Of a stretch of 64,000 nucleotides of DNA, positions 45,291 to 55,669 are shown one piece after another. The notes beneath the pieces were generated by a model, which made no database searches, was not told where the DNA came from, and saw only the letters and a program-made list of their open reading frames with translations. Each line of letters starts with the position of its first letter. Positions within the stretch are counted from its first letter, which is position 1. The translations under genes were made by a program, and so were the position numbers. Source of the DNA: Palaemon carinicauda (lineage: Eukaryota; Arthropoda; Malacostraca; Decapoda; Palaemonidae); the NCBI RefSeq assembly GCF_036898095.1, contig NC_090738.1:56869148-56933147 (forward strand), written 5' to 3'.

Positions 45291-47321
45291 AGTACTCCCC
45301 CCCCCCAAGACATCGGGCGGCGTAGAGGGCTGATGATCAATTTTCGTATCTTTTCGGGCGTCGGAGGGTTCCTCTTGTTTTAGAACGGAGGGGCGCGCCG
45401 GCGGTCGGTGTAAGTATCTCTTCCTCTTGTCGTCGTTTGATGATTTTTTTTCGTTGGGCGCCTAGATTTGAGGTGGCACTCTGGATCTGCCAGGTCCGGC
45501 GGAGGCGGTGTCGCTTCCTTCGAGAAACGCTGGTTTCACGCGGTCTATTGAGACCCAGTCCTCTTGGCCATGGACGTCGAGAAAGAAGGCTTTCGTTGTC
45601 TTCTTAATTACCCGGTAGGGGCCTCGATAAGGTCTATTTACTGGTTGTCGATGAGCGTCGACACGGACGAAAACGTACCCGCAGTCATCCAGGTTTTTTG
45701 GCTTGAAGTGCTTGGTTCTGTCCTGGTAAGTTTTGAGACATGGCCTGAACTTCCTGGCGATGTCCCTCAGGTGATCCAGCTGCGTGTCGTCGGTTGATGA
45801 GGGAAAGAATTCGCCAGGAACTGTGAGCGCCTCCTCGTAAACCTTTTCGGCGGGCGAAGGTTCGCCGTCTGCGCGAGGGGCGGTGCGAAGGCCCAGGAGT
45901 ACCCAAGGAAGTCGTGATTTCCAGTCCCCGTCGGTGCAGCTCGCCATCAGAGACACCTTGAGGGAGCGGTGAGTTCTTTCGACAATGCCGTTTGCCGCGG
46001 GGTTGTATGCCGCGGTGCTGTGGAGCGTCGTCCCCATCAGGTTCGCCAAAGCGAGCCATATTTCTGAGAGGAAAGCGGGGCCTCTGTCTGTCGTGATGTC
46101 GTCAGGAACGCCAATCCTGCTCACCCACCTTGACAGGAGGGCTTCGGCGCATGTTTGAGTCGTAGCTTTGGTCATCGGCGATGCCTCCAACCACCTTGTG
46201 GAGCGATCGATGATCGTAAGCAGGTAGCGAGCAGATCCAGAAGGGGGCAATGCTCCCACGACGTCGATGTGTATGTGACCGAAACGTCTTTTTGGCTGGG
46301 GGAAATCGCCTACCCCCGATTCGGTGTGACGGCTGACTTTGCTTGATTGGCAGTTGATGCATGACTTCGCCCATTCCCGGGCGTCCTTTTTGATCCCTGG
46401 CCAGACGAACTTTTCAGACAGAAGGCGAGCGGTGGTGCATCCTGAGGGGTGTGAAAGTCCGTGGATGATATCGAATATTTTCCTTCTGCAGGAGGCTGGT
46501 ATCCAGGGACGTGGGCGGCCGGTGCTGGTGTCGCAAAGAATAGTTACTCCTGTTGGTCCGAGGGGAATCGCACTCATCTTGAGCGCGGATGGCCCCGTCA
46601 GGTGATCCTGTGCTTCTTGGTCGGTGCGTTATTCGGTTGCGAGATTGGCTCAGTCGATTCCCAGGTGGATTGCGTCAATTTCAATCCTTGAAAGGGCGTC
46701 CGCGACTGGGTTTTTCTTTCCTAGGATGTAACGTATGGTGCACCCGAATTCGGCGATTGTTGCGAGATGACGTTGTTGTCGATTTCGTGGAAGCGTGTAC
46801 GAGGGGTTGATGGTCCGTCGCGATTGTGAAGGGAGTGCCCTCTAAGATGTGCCTGAAGTGGTGGACGGCGAGGAGTTCCCTATCGAAGGTGCTGTATCTT
46901 GTTTCGGCGGGTTTCAATTTCTTGCTGAAGAATGCCAGCGGTCGAGGAGAACAATCGACGAGTTGCTCCAGCACAGCCCCATAGGCGTCGGTCGTTGGTC
47001 GCAGGGGCGCGTTGTCACAGAAATGAGCCAGGGTGGTGGCATTCGCGAGGGCATCCTTCGTCCGGGCGAATGCCTGTTGCTGGGGCAAACCCCACTAGAG
47101 TTTTTTTTACAGATACCCATGCGTTCCATGTCCTCAAAGGCGCGTTTGGCATCCTTCAGTTTCTGGGGCGGGAGGCGGCGGAATTTGGCGTGAGTAGGAG
47201 GTCCTGTCATTGTGATGTAGTGGTAGATCCCGTGCTTGGACGGGGAACCTGGTGAGTGTCGGAGCTCGGGCTTGAAAACTTCGGGAAATTCTTGTAGGAG
47301 GTCGGCGTAGGGGTCACCAGT
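45291..47321 (-). pseudogene. Array unit U6: intact integrase ORF, broken RNase H
   Basis: ORF 45462-46577 (371 codons) has a true ATG created by an Ile-to-Met change (SAIPLG), also found in U7. It carries the full zinc finger HGLSHPSG...CINC, the DDE core (IDVVGA, TTDRGP, VERTHR) and the GPY tail. RNase H (46681-47088) is frameshifted by the shared 20-bp deletion. The tail region carries the GGGCGCCTAG variant shared with U7 and U9. Confidence 0.88.
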
Positions 47322-47654
47322 TGTAAGGACAGTGAGATAAGCGTCACCAAGATCAACTGATACTTTATTCAAATGTGCGTGGGAGTATATTACAAGGTGC
47401 GGACGGAAAGGTAGGATGGCGCTGGCACCAAATCAGATTGAATTGCCCGCCAAAATATATGTGTTCTCTTACACTTACAAATATGCGAATTATGAGTTAA
47501 CAGAAACATGTAATGAAGTAATACATATGTCAAAATGTATCTCTGATAGAGCAGAATACATATACATGGGAAACCACGGTGTGGCGAAAGGAGAATTCAA
47601 ATAAATAAACAGTTTGTTAATTTTCTGGACAACGAAGGGAGCGGTGTCCTTACA
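47322..47654 (-). repeat. Array LTR g
   Basis: 333 bp, inner type. Confidence 0.94.
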
Positions 47655-49689
47655 AGTACTCCCCCCCCCCCCAAGACATCGGGCGGCGTAGAGGGCTGAT
47701 GATCAATTTTCGTATCTTTTCGGGGGATTCGGAGGGTTCCTCTTGTTTTTGAACGGAGGGGCGCGCCGGCGGTCGGTGTAAGTATCTCTTCCTCTTGTCG
47801 TCATTTGATGATTTTTTTTCGTTGGGCGCCTAGTTTTGAGGTGGCACTCTGGATCTGCCAGGTCCGGCGGAGGCGGTGTCGCTTCCTTCGAGAAACGCTG
47901 GTTTCACGCAGTCTATTGAGACCCAGTCCTCTTGGCCATGGACGTCGAGAAGGAAGGCTTTCGTTGTCTTCTTAATTACCCGGTAGGGGCCTCGATAAGG
48001 TCTATTTACTGGTTGTCGATGAGCGTCGACACGGACGAAAACGTACCCGCAGTCATCCAGCTTTTTTGGCTTGAAGTGCTTGGTTCTATCCTGGTAAGTT
48101 TTGAGACATGGCCTGAACTTCCTGGCGATGTCCCTTAGGTGATCCAGCTGCGTGTCGTCGGTTGATGAGGGAAAGAATTCGCCAGGAACTGTGAGCGATT
48201 CCCCGTAAACCTTTTCGGCGGGCGAAGGTTCGCCGTCTGCGCGATGGGTGGTGCGAAGGCCGAGGAGTACCCAAGGAAGTCGTGATTTCGAGTCCCCGTC
48301 GGTGCAGCTCGCCATCAGAGACACCTTGAGGGAGCGGTGAGTTCTTTCGACAATGTCGTTTGCCGCGGGGTTGTATGCCGCGGTGCTGTGGAGCGTCGTC
48401 CCCATCAGGTTCGCCAAAGCGAGCCATATTTCTGAGAGGAAAGCGGGGCCTCTGTCTGTCGTGATGTCGTCAGGAACGCCAAACCTGCTCACCCACCTTG
48501 ACAGGAGGGCTTCGGCGCATGCTTGAGTCATAGCTTCGGTCATCGGCGAGGCCTCCAACCACCTTGTGGAGCGATCGATGATCGTAAGCAGGTAGCGAGC
48601 AGATCCAGAAGGGGGCAATGCTCCCACGACGTCGATGTGTATGTGACCGAAACGTCTTTTTGGCTGGGGGAAATCGCCTACCCCCGATTCGGTGTGACGG
48701 CTGACTTTGCTTGATTGGCAGTTGATGCATGACTTCGCCCATTCCCGGGCGTCCTTTTTGATCCCTGGCCAGACGAACTTTTCAGACAGAAGGCGAGCGG
48801 TGGTGCGTCCTGAGGGGTGTGAAAGTCCGTGGATGATATCGAATATTTTCCTTCTGCAGGACGCTGGTATCCAGGGATGTGGGCGGCCGGTGCTGGTGTC
48901 GCAAAGAATAATTACTCCTGTTGGTCCGAGGGGAATCGCACTCATCTTGAGCGCGGATGGCCCCGTCAGGTGATCCTGTGCTTCTTGGTCGGTGCGTTAT
49001 TCGGTTGCGAGATTGGCTCAGTCGATTCCCAGGTGGATTGCGTCAATTTCAATCCTTGAAAGGGCGTCCGCGACTGGGTTTTTCTTTCCTAGGACGTAAC
49101 GTATGGTGCACCCGAATTTGGCGATTGTTGCGAGATGACGTTGTTGTCGATTTCGTGGAAGCGTGTACGAGGGGTTGATGGTCCGTTGCGATTGTGAAGG
49201 GAGTGCCCTCCAAGATGTGCCTGAAGTGGTGGACGGCGAGGAGTTCCCTATCGAAGGTGCTGTATCTTGTTTCGGCGGGTTTCAATTTCTTGCTGAAGAA
49301 TGCCAGCGGTCGAGGAGAACCATCGACGAGTTGCTCCAGCACAGCCCCACAGGCGTCTGTCGTTAGTCGCAGGGGCGCGTTGTCGCCGAAATGAGCAAGG
49401 GTGGTGGCATTCGCGAGGGCGTCCTTCGTCCGGGCGAATGCCTGTTGCTGGGGCAAACCCCACTCGAGTTTTTTTTACAGATACCCATGCGTTCCATGTC
49501 CTCAAAGGCGCGTTTGGCATCCTTCAGTTTCTGGGGCGGGAGGCGGCTGAATTTGGCGTGAGTAGGAGGTCCTGTCATTGTGATGTGGTGGTAGATCCCA
49601 TGCTTGGACGGGGAACCTGGTGAGTGTCGGAGCTCGGGCTTGAAAACTTCGGGAAATTCTTGTAGGAGGTCGGCGTAGGGGTCACCAGT
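47655..49689 (-). pseudogene. Array unit U7: intact integrase ORF, broken RNase H
   Basis: Integrase ORF 47830-48945 (371 codons) with the same new ATG as U6. Gly before the catalytic segment is changed (NDIVERTHR), but D, D and E are kept. RNase H (49049-49456) carries the same 20-bp deletion. The right half matches U4 (ATGAGCAAGGG, GGCGGCTGAATTTGG). Confidence 0.88.
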
Positions 49690-50022
49690 TGTAAGGACAG
49701 TGAGATAAGCGTCACCAAGATCAACTGATACTTTATTCAAATGTGCGTGGGAGTATATTACAAGGTGCGGACGGAAAGGTAGAATGGCGCTGGCACCAAA
49801 TCAGATTGAATTGCCTGCCAAAATATATGTGTTTTCTTACACTTACAAATATGCAAATTATGAGTTAACAGAAACATGTAATGAAATAATACATATGTCA
49901 AAATGTATCTCTGATAGAGCAGAATACATATACATGGGAAACCACGGTGTGGCGAAAGGAGAATTCAAATAAATAAACAGTTTGTTAATTTTCTTGACGA
50001 CGAAGGGAGCGGTGTCCTTACA
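49690..50022 (-). repeat. Array LTR h
   Basis: 333 bp, inner type, twin of LTR e 7082 bp away. Confidence 0.94.
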
Positions 50023-52073
50023 AGTACTCCCCCCCCCAAGACATCGGGCGGCGTAGAGGGCTGATGATCAATTTTCGTATCTTTTCGGGCGTCGGAGGGT
50101 TCCTCTTGTTTTTGAACGGAGGGGCGCGCCGGTGGTCGGTGTAAGTGTCTCTTCCTCTTGTCATCGTTTGATGATTTTTCTTTCGTTGGGGGCCTTGTTT
50201 TGAGGTGGCACTTTGGATCTGCCAGGTCTGGCGGAGGCGGTGTCGCTTCCTTCGAGAAACGCTGGTTTCACGTGGTCTATTGAGACCCAGTTCTCTTGGC
50301 CTCGGACGTCGAGAAAGAAGGCTTTCGTTGTCTTCTTAATTACCCTGTAGGGGCCTCGATAAGGTCTAGTTAGTGGTTGTCCATGAGCGTCGACACGGAC
50401 GAAAACGTACCTGCAGTCATCCAGGTTTTTTGGCTTGAAGTGCTTGGTTCTGTCCTGGTAAGTTTTGAAACATGGCCTGAACTTCCTGGCGATGTCCCTT
50501 AGGTGATTCAGCTGCGTGTCGTCGGTTGATGAGGGAAAGAATTCGCCAGGAACTGTGAGCGCCTCCTCGTAAACCTTTTCGGCGGGCGAAGGTTCGCCGT
50601 CTGCGCGAGGGGCGGTGCGAAAGCCGAGGAGTACCCAAGGAAGTCGTGATTTCCAGTCCCCGTCGGTGCAGCTCGCCATCAGGGACGCCTTGAGGGCGCA
50701 GTGAGTTCTTTTGACGATGCCGTTTGCCGCGGGGTTGTATGCCGTGGTGCTGTGGAGCGTCTTCCCCATCAGGTTCGCCAAAGCGAGCCATATTTCTGAG
50801 AGGAAAGCGGGGCCTTTGTCTGTCGTGATGTCGTCAGGAACGCCAAACCTGCTCACCCACCTTGACAGGAGGGCTTCGGCGCATGCTTGAGTCGTAGCTT
50901 CGGTCATCGGCGATGCCTCCAACCACCTCGGGGAGCGATCGATGATCGTAAGCAGGTAGCGAGCAGATCCAGAAGGGGGCAATGGTCCCACGACGTCGAT
51001 GTGTATGTGACCGGAACGTCTTTTTGGCTGGGGGAAATCGCCTACCCCCGATTCGGTGTGACGGCTGACTTTGCTTGATTGGCAGTTGATGCATGACTTC
51101 GTCCATTCCCGGGCGTCCTTTTTGATCCCTGGCCAGACGAACTTTTCAGACAGAAGGCGAGTGGTGGTGCGTCCCGAGGGGTGTGAAAGTCCGTGGATGA
51201 TATCGAATATTTTCCTTCTGCAGGAGGCTGGTATCCAGGGACGTGGGCGGCCGGTGCTGGTGTCGCAAAGAATAGTTACTCTTGCTGGTCCGAGGGGAAT
51301 CGCACTTATCTTGCGCGCGGATGGCCCCGTCAGGTGATCCTGTGCTTCTTGGTCGGTGCGTTGTTCGGTTGCGAGATTGGCGCAGTCGATTCCCAGGGGG
51401 ATTGCGTCAATTTCAATCCTTGAAAGGGCGTTCGCGACTGGGTTTTTCTTTCCTGGGACGTAACGTATGGTGCACCCGAATTTGGCGATTGTTGCGAGAT
51501 GACGTTGTTGTCGGGAGGACCATGCGTCTGTCGATTTCGTGAAAGCATGTACGAGGGGTTGATGGTCCGTCGCGATTGTGAAGGGAGTGCCCTCCAAGAT
51601 GTGCCTGAAGTGGTGGACGGCGAGGAGTTCCCTATCGAAGGTGCTGTATCTTGTTTCGGCGGGTTTCAATTTCTTGCTGAAGAATGCCAGCGGTCGAGGA
51701 GAACCATCGACGAGTTGCTCCAGCACAGCCTCACAGGCGTCGGTCGTTAGTCGCAGGGGCGCGTTGTCGCCGAAATGAGCCAGGGTGGTGGCATTCGCGA
51801 GGGCATCCTTCGTCCGGGCGAATGCCTGTTGCTGGGGCAAACCCCACTCGAGTTTTTTTTACAGATACCCATGCGTTCCATGTCCTCAAAGGCGCGTTTG
51901 GCATCCTTCAGTTTCTGGGGCGGGAGGCGGCGGAATTTGGCGTGAGTAGGAGGTCCTGTCATTGTGATGTAGTGGTAGATCCCGTGCTTGGACGGGGAAC
52001 CTGGTGAGTGTCGGAGCTTGGGCTTGAAAACTTCGGGAAATTCTTGTAGGAGGTCGGTGTAGGGGTCACCAGT
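50023..52073 (-). pseudogene. Array unit U8: longest RNase H-integrase ORF
   Basis: ORF 50161-51840 (559 codons) runs unbroken from the start of RNase H (PQQQAFARTKDALA) through TTDACEAVLEQ, ANALSR, the integrase zinc finger, the core and the tail to KIIKR. Two changes argue it is not functional: the catalytic Glu of the DDE triad is Lys (NGIVKRTHC, near 50710), and RNase H shows ANALSR for ADALSR. The RT N-terminal remnant upstream (51747-52124) is joined in another frame across eight A. Confidence 0.9.
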
Positions 52074-52406
52074 TGTAAGGACAGTGAGATAAGCGTCACC
52101 AAGATCAACTGATACTTTATTCAAATGTGCGTGGGAGTATATTACAAGGTGCGGACGGAAAGGTAGGATGGCGCTGGCACCAAATCAGATTGAATTGCCC
52201 GCCAAAATATATGTGTTCTCTTACACTTACAAATATGCGAATTATGAGTTAACAGAAACATGTAATGAAATAATACATATGTCAAAATGTATCTCTGATA
52301 GAGCAGAATACATATACATGGGAAACCACGGTGTGCCGAAAGGAGAATTCAAATAAATAAACAGTTTGTTAATTTTCTGGACAACGAAGGGAGCGGTGTC
52401 CTTACA
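52074..52406 (-). repeat. Array LTR i
   Basis: 333 bp, inner type, counterpart of LTR f in the 7.1-kb higher-order repeat. Confidence 0.94.
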
Positions 52407-54466
52407 AGTACTCCCCCCCCCCAAGACATCGGGCGGCGTAGAGGGCTGATGATCAATTTTCGTATCTTTTCGGGCGTCGGAGGGTTCCTCTTGTTTTTGA
52501 ACGGAGGGGCGCGCCGGCGGTCGGTGTAAGTATCTCTTCCTCTTGTCGTCGTTTGATGATTTTTTTCGTTGGGCGCCTAGTTTTGAGGTGGCACTCTGAA
52601 TCTGCCAGGTCCGGCGGAGGCGGTGTCGCTTCCTTCGAGAAACGCTGGTTTCACGCGGTCTATTGAGACCCAGTCCTCTTGGCCATGGACGTCGAGAAGG
52701 AAGGCTTTTGTTGTCTTCTTAATTACCCTGTAGGGGCCTCGATAAGGTCTATTTACTGGTTGTCGATGAGCGTCGACACGGACGAAAACGTACCCGCAGT
52801 CATCCAGGTTTTTTGGCTTGAAGTGCTTGGTTCTGTCCTGGTAAGTTTTGATACATGGCCTGAACTTCCTGGCGATGTCCCTTAGGTGATCCAGCTGCGT
52901 GTCGTCGATTGATGAGGGAAAGAATTCTCCAGGAACTTTGAGCGCCTCCCCGTAAACCTTTTCGGCGGGCGAAGGTTCGCCGTCTGCGCGAGGGGCGGTG
53001 CGAAGGCCGAGGAGTACCCAAGGAAGTCGTGATTTCCAGTCCCCGTCGGTGCAGCTCGCCATCAGAGACACCTTGAGGGAGCGGTGAGTTCTTTCGACAC
53101 TGCCGTTTGCCGCGGGTTGTATGCCGCGGTGCTGTGGAGCGTCGTCCCCATCAGGTTCGCCAAAGCGAGCCATATTTCTGAGAGGAAAGCGGGGCCTCTG
53201 TCTGTCGTGATGTCGTCATGAACGCCAAACCTGCTCACCCACCTTGACAAGAGGGCTTCGGCGCATGCTTGAGTCGTAGCTTCGGTCATCGGCGATGCCT
53301 CCAACCACCTTGTGGAGCGATCGATGATCGTAAGCAGGTAGCGAGCAGATCCAGAAGGGGGCAATGGTCCCACGACGTCGATGTGTATGTGACCGAAACG
53401 TCTTTTTGGCTGGGGGAAATCGCCTACCCCCGATTCGGTGTGACGGCTGACTTTGCTTGATTGGCAGTTGATGCATGACTTCGCCCATTCCTGGGCGTCC
53501 TTTTTGATCCCTGGCCAGACGAACTTTTCAGACAGAAGGCAAGTGGTGGTGCGTCCCGAGGGGTGTGAAAGTCCGTGGATGATGTCGAATATTTTCCTTC
53601 TGCAGGAAGCTGGTATCCAGGGACGTGGGCGGCCGGTTCTGGTGTCGCAAAGAATAGTTACTCCTGCTGGTACAAGGGGAATCGCACTTATCTTGAGCGC
53701 GGATGGCCCCGTCAGGTGATCCTGTGCTTCTTGGTCAGTGCGTTATTCGGTTGCGAGATTAGCGCAGTCGATTCCCAGGTGGATTGCGTCAATTTCAATT
53801 CTTGAAAGGGCGTCCGCGACTGGGTTTATCTTTCCTAGGACGTAACGTATGGTGCACCTGAATTCGGCGATTGTTGCGAGATGACGTTGTTGTCGGGAGG
53901 ACCATGCGTCTGTCGATTTCGTGAAAGCGTGTACGAGGGGTTGATGGTCCGTCGCGATTTTGAAGGGAGTGCCCTCCAAGATGTGCCTGAAGTGGTGGAC
54001 GGCGAGGAGTTCCCTATCGATGGTGCTGTATCTTGTTTCGGCGGGTTTCAATTTCTTGCTGAAGAATGTCAGCGGTCGAGGAGAACCATTGACAAGTTGC
54101 TCCAGCACAGCCCCACAGGCGTCGTTGCTGGCGTCGGTCGTTAGTCGCAGGGGCGCGTTGTCGTCGAAATGAGCCAGGGTGGTGGCATTCGCGAGGGCAT
54201 CCTTCATCCGGGCGAATGCCTGTTGCTGGGGCAAACCCCACTCGAGTTTTTTTATAGATACCCATGCGTTCCATGTCCTCAAAGGTGCGTTTGGTATCCT
54301 TCAGTTTCTGGGACGGGAGGCGGCGGAATTTGGCGTGAGTAGGAGGTCCTGTCGTTGTGATGTGGTGGTAGATCCCGTGCTTGGACAGGGAACCTGGCGA
54401 GTGTCGAAGCTCGGGCTTGAAAACCTCGGGAAATTCTTGTAGGAGGTCGGCGTAGGGGTCACCAGT
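52407..54466 (-). pseudogene. Array unit U9: RNase H-integrase remnant, mosaic
   Basis: The left half resembles U6 (GGGCGCCTAG, TCTATTTACTGG). The right half is ancestral: it keeps the ASN codons of TTDASNDACGAVLEQ that U1 and U3-U8 have lost, and has seven rather than eight A at the deletion junction. RNase H is in ORF 53743-54282. The integrase is split (53062-53373, 52577-53173) by a 1-bp loss near 53115. Confidence 0.87.
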
Positions 54467-54802
54467 TGTAAGGACAGTGAGACAAGCGTCACCAAGATCA
54501 ACTGATACTTTATTCAAATGTGCGTGGGAGTATATTACAAGGTGCGGACGGAAAGGTAGGATGGCGCTGGCGCCAAATCAGATTGAATTGCCCGCCAAAA
54601 TATATGTGTTTTCTTACACTTACAAATATGCGAATTATGAGTTAACAGAAACATGTAATGAAATAATACATATGTCAAAATGTAGCTCTGATAGAGCAGA
54701 ATACATATACATGGGAAACTACTGTGTAGCGAAAGGAGAATTCAAATAAAAAAAAAACAGTTTTTTGTTTTTCTGAACGACGAAGGGAGCGGTGTCCTTA
54801 CA
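54467..54802 (-). repeat. Array LTR j (outer, right)
   Basis: 336 bp, outer-type bases as in LTR a, with an expanded A-run (CAAATAAAAAAAAAACAG). Followed by TACT and LINE sequence. Confidence 0.95.
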
Positions 54803-54806
54803 TACT

Positions 54807-55192
54807 CAACAGTTGCCAACGCCTGTAATAAAATCTTAATAGGAAAAACTTTCCTGAAATCAATTGCAATGCCATCTCTTTTTTCACTCAGCAGAAATTC
54901 TTGAATACACAGAGGAGGAATTAAAGACTTTCCAAAAGATTGACAATCAAGTGTACAGAGCCATTCTAGAGCTACCAACATACACTGCTAACAGCGCACT
55001 GAGGTAGGAGATCTGTGCTCCCTCACTCCTCAGCCAAGGCAAGAGCAGCATCTTCTCGACAGGCAAAGTAATGAGCTGCTAAGGGAGATATTCCTACACC
55101 AGTTCTATGACCAAGAGACAAAATTTACGAAGGAAATAAAGAAATACATGGAAATATTAGACGTAAATCTGTGAGAAATAGAAAATTCATCT
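54807..55192 (+). pseudogene. LINE fragment 3: region after RT
   Basis: Continues the LINE after the tandem array. Readable segments are IGKTFLKSIAMPSLF, EYTEEELKTFQKIDNQVY and PTYTANSALR (about 54860-55005), which is the thumb and C-terminal part of this LINE type. One frame change lies near 54895 and a stop after ALR. With one TACT removed, the frame joins exactly to the end of fragment 2. It is cut at 55192 by Gypsy K. Confidence 0.88.
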
Positions 55193-55525
55193 TGTAAGGA
55201 CAGTGAGACAAGCATCACTAAGATCAACTGATACTTTATTCAAATGTGCATGGGAGTATATTACAAGGTGCGGACGGAAAGGTAGGATGGCGCTGGCGCC
55301 AAATCAGATTGAATTGCCCGCCAAAATATATGTGTTTTCTTACACTTACAAATATACGAATTATGAGTTAAAAGAAACATGTAATGAAATGATACATATG
55401 TCAAAATGTAGCTCTGATAGAGCGGAATACATATACACTGGAAACCACGGTGTGGCGAAAGGAGAATTCAAATAAATGAGCAGTTTGTTGATTCTCTGGA
55501 CGATGAAGGGAGCGGTGTCCTTACA
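55193..55525 (-). repeat. 3' LTR of Gypsy K
   Basis: 333 bp, TGTAAGGACAG to CCTTACA, of the array subfamily (GAGACAAG, GGCGCCAAATC, TGTAGCTCTG). Confidence 0.95.
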
Positions 55526-55669
55526 AGTACTCCCCCCCCAAGACATCGGGCGGCGTAGAGGGCTGATGATCAATCTTCGTATCTTTTCGGGCGTCGGAGG
55601 GTTCCTCTTGTTTTTAAACGGAGGGGCGCGCCGGCGGTCGGTGTAAGGATCTCTTCCTCTTGTCGTCAT

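Larger units (their letters stand above)
33877..54802 (-). mobile_element. Tandem Gypsy array: 10 LTRs and 9 internal regions
   Basis: 20,926 bp, all minus-strand, alternating LTR (about 333 bp) and internal region (about 2.05 kb; one of 1.25 kb). Each inner LTR abuts a PBS on its left and a polypurine tract on its right, so it serves as 5' LTR of one unit and 3' LTR of the next. The outer LTRs are flanked by TACT at 33873-33876 and 54803-54806, a 4-bp target duplication. No target duplication or LINE sequence occurs inside. The units lack gag, protease and most of RT. They belong to the same subfamily as Gypsy K. Likely origin is one insertion followed by unequal exchange between LTRs, or insertion of a concatemer. 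Confidence 0.93.

Noticed and set aside
33877..54802. Reading the array as nine separate Gypsy insertions
   Set aside because: Inner LTRs have no target duplications and abut PBS and polypurine tract directly on the two sides; only the outermost LTRs have a duplication (TACT).
33877..54802. A CRISPR-like or satellite array
   Set aside because: The repeating parts are full LTRs and pol fragments of a Gypsy element; this is a eukaryotic retrotransposon array.
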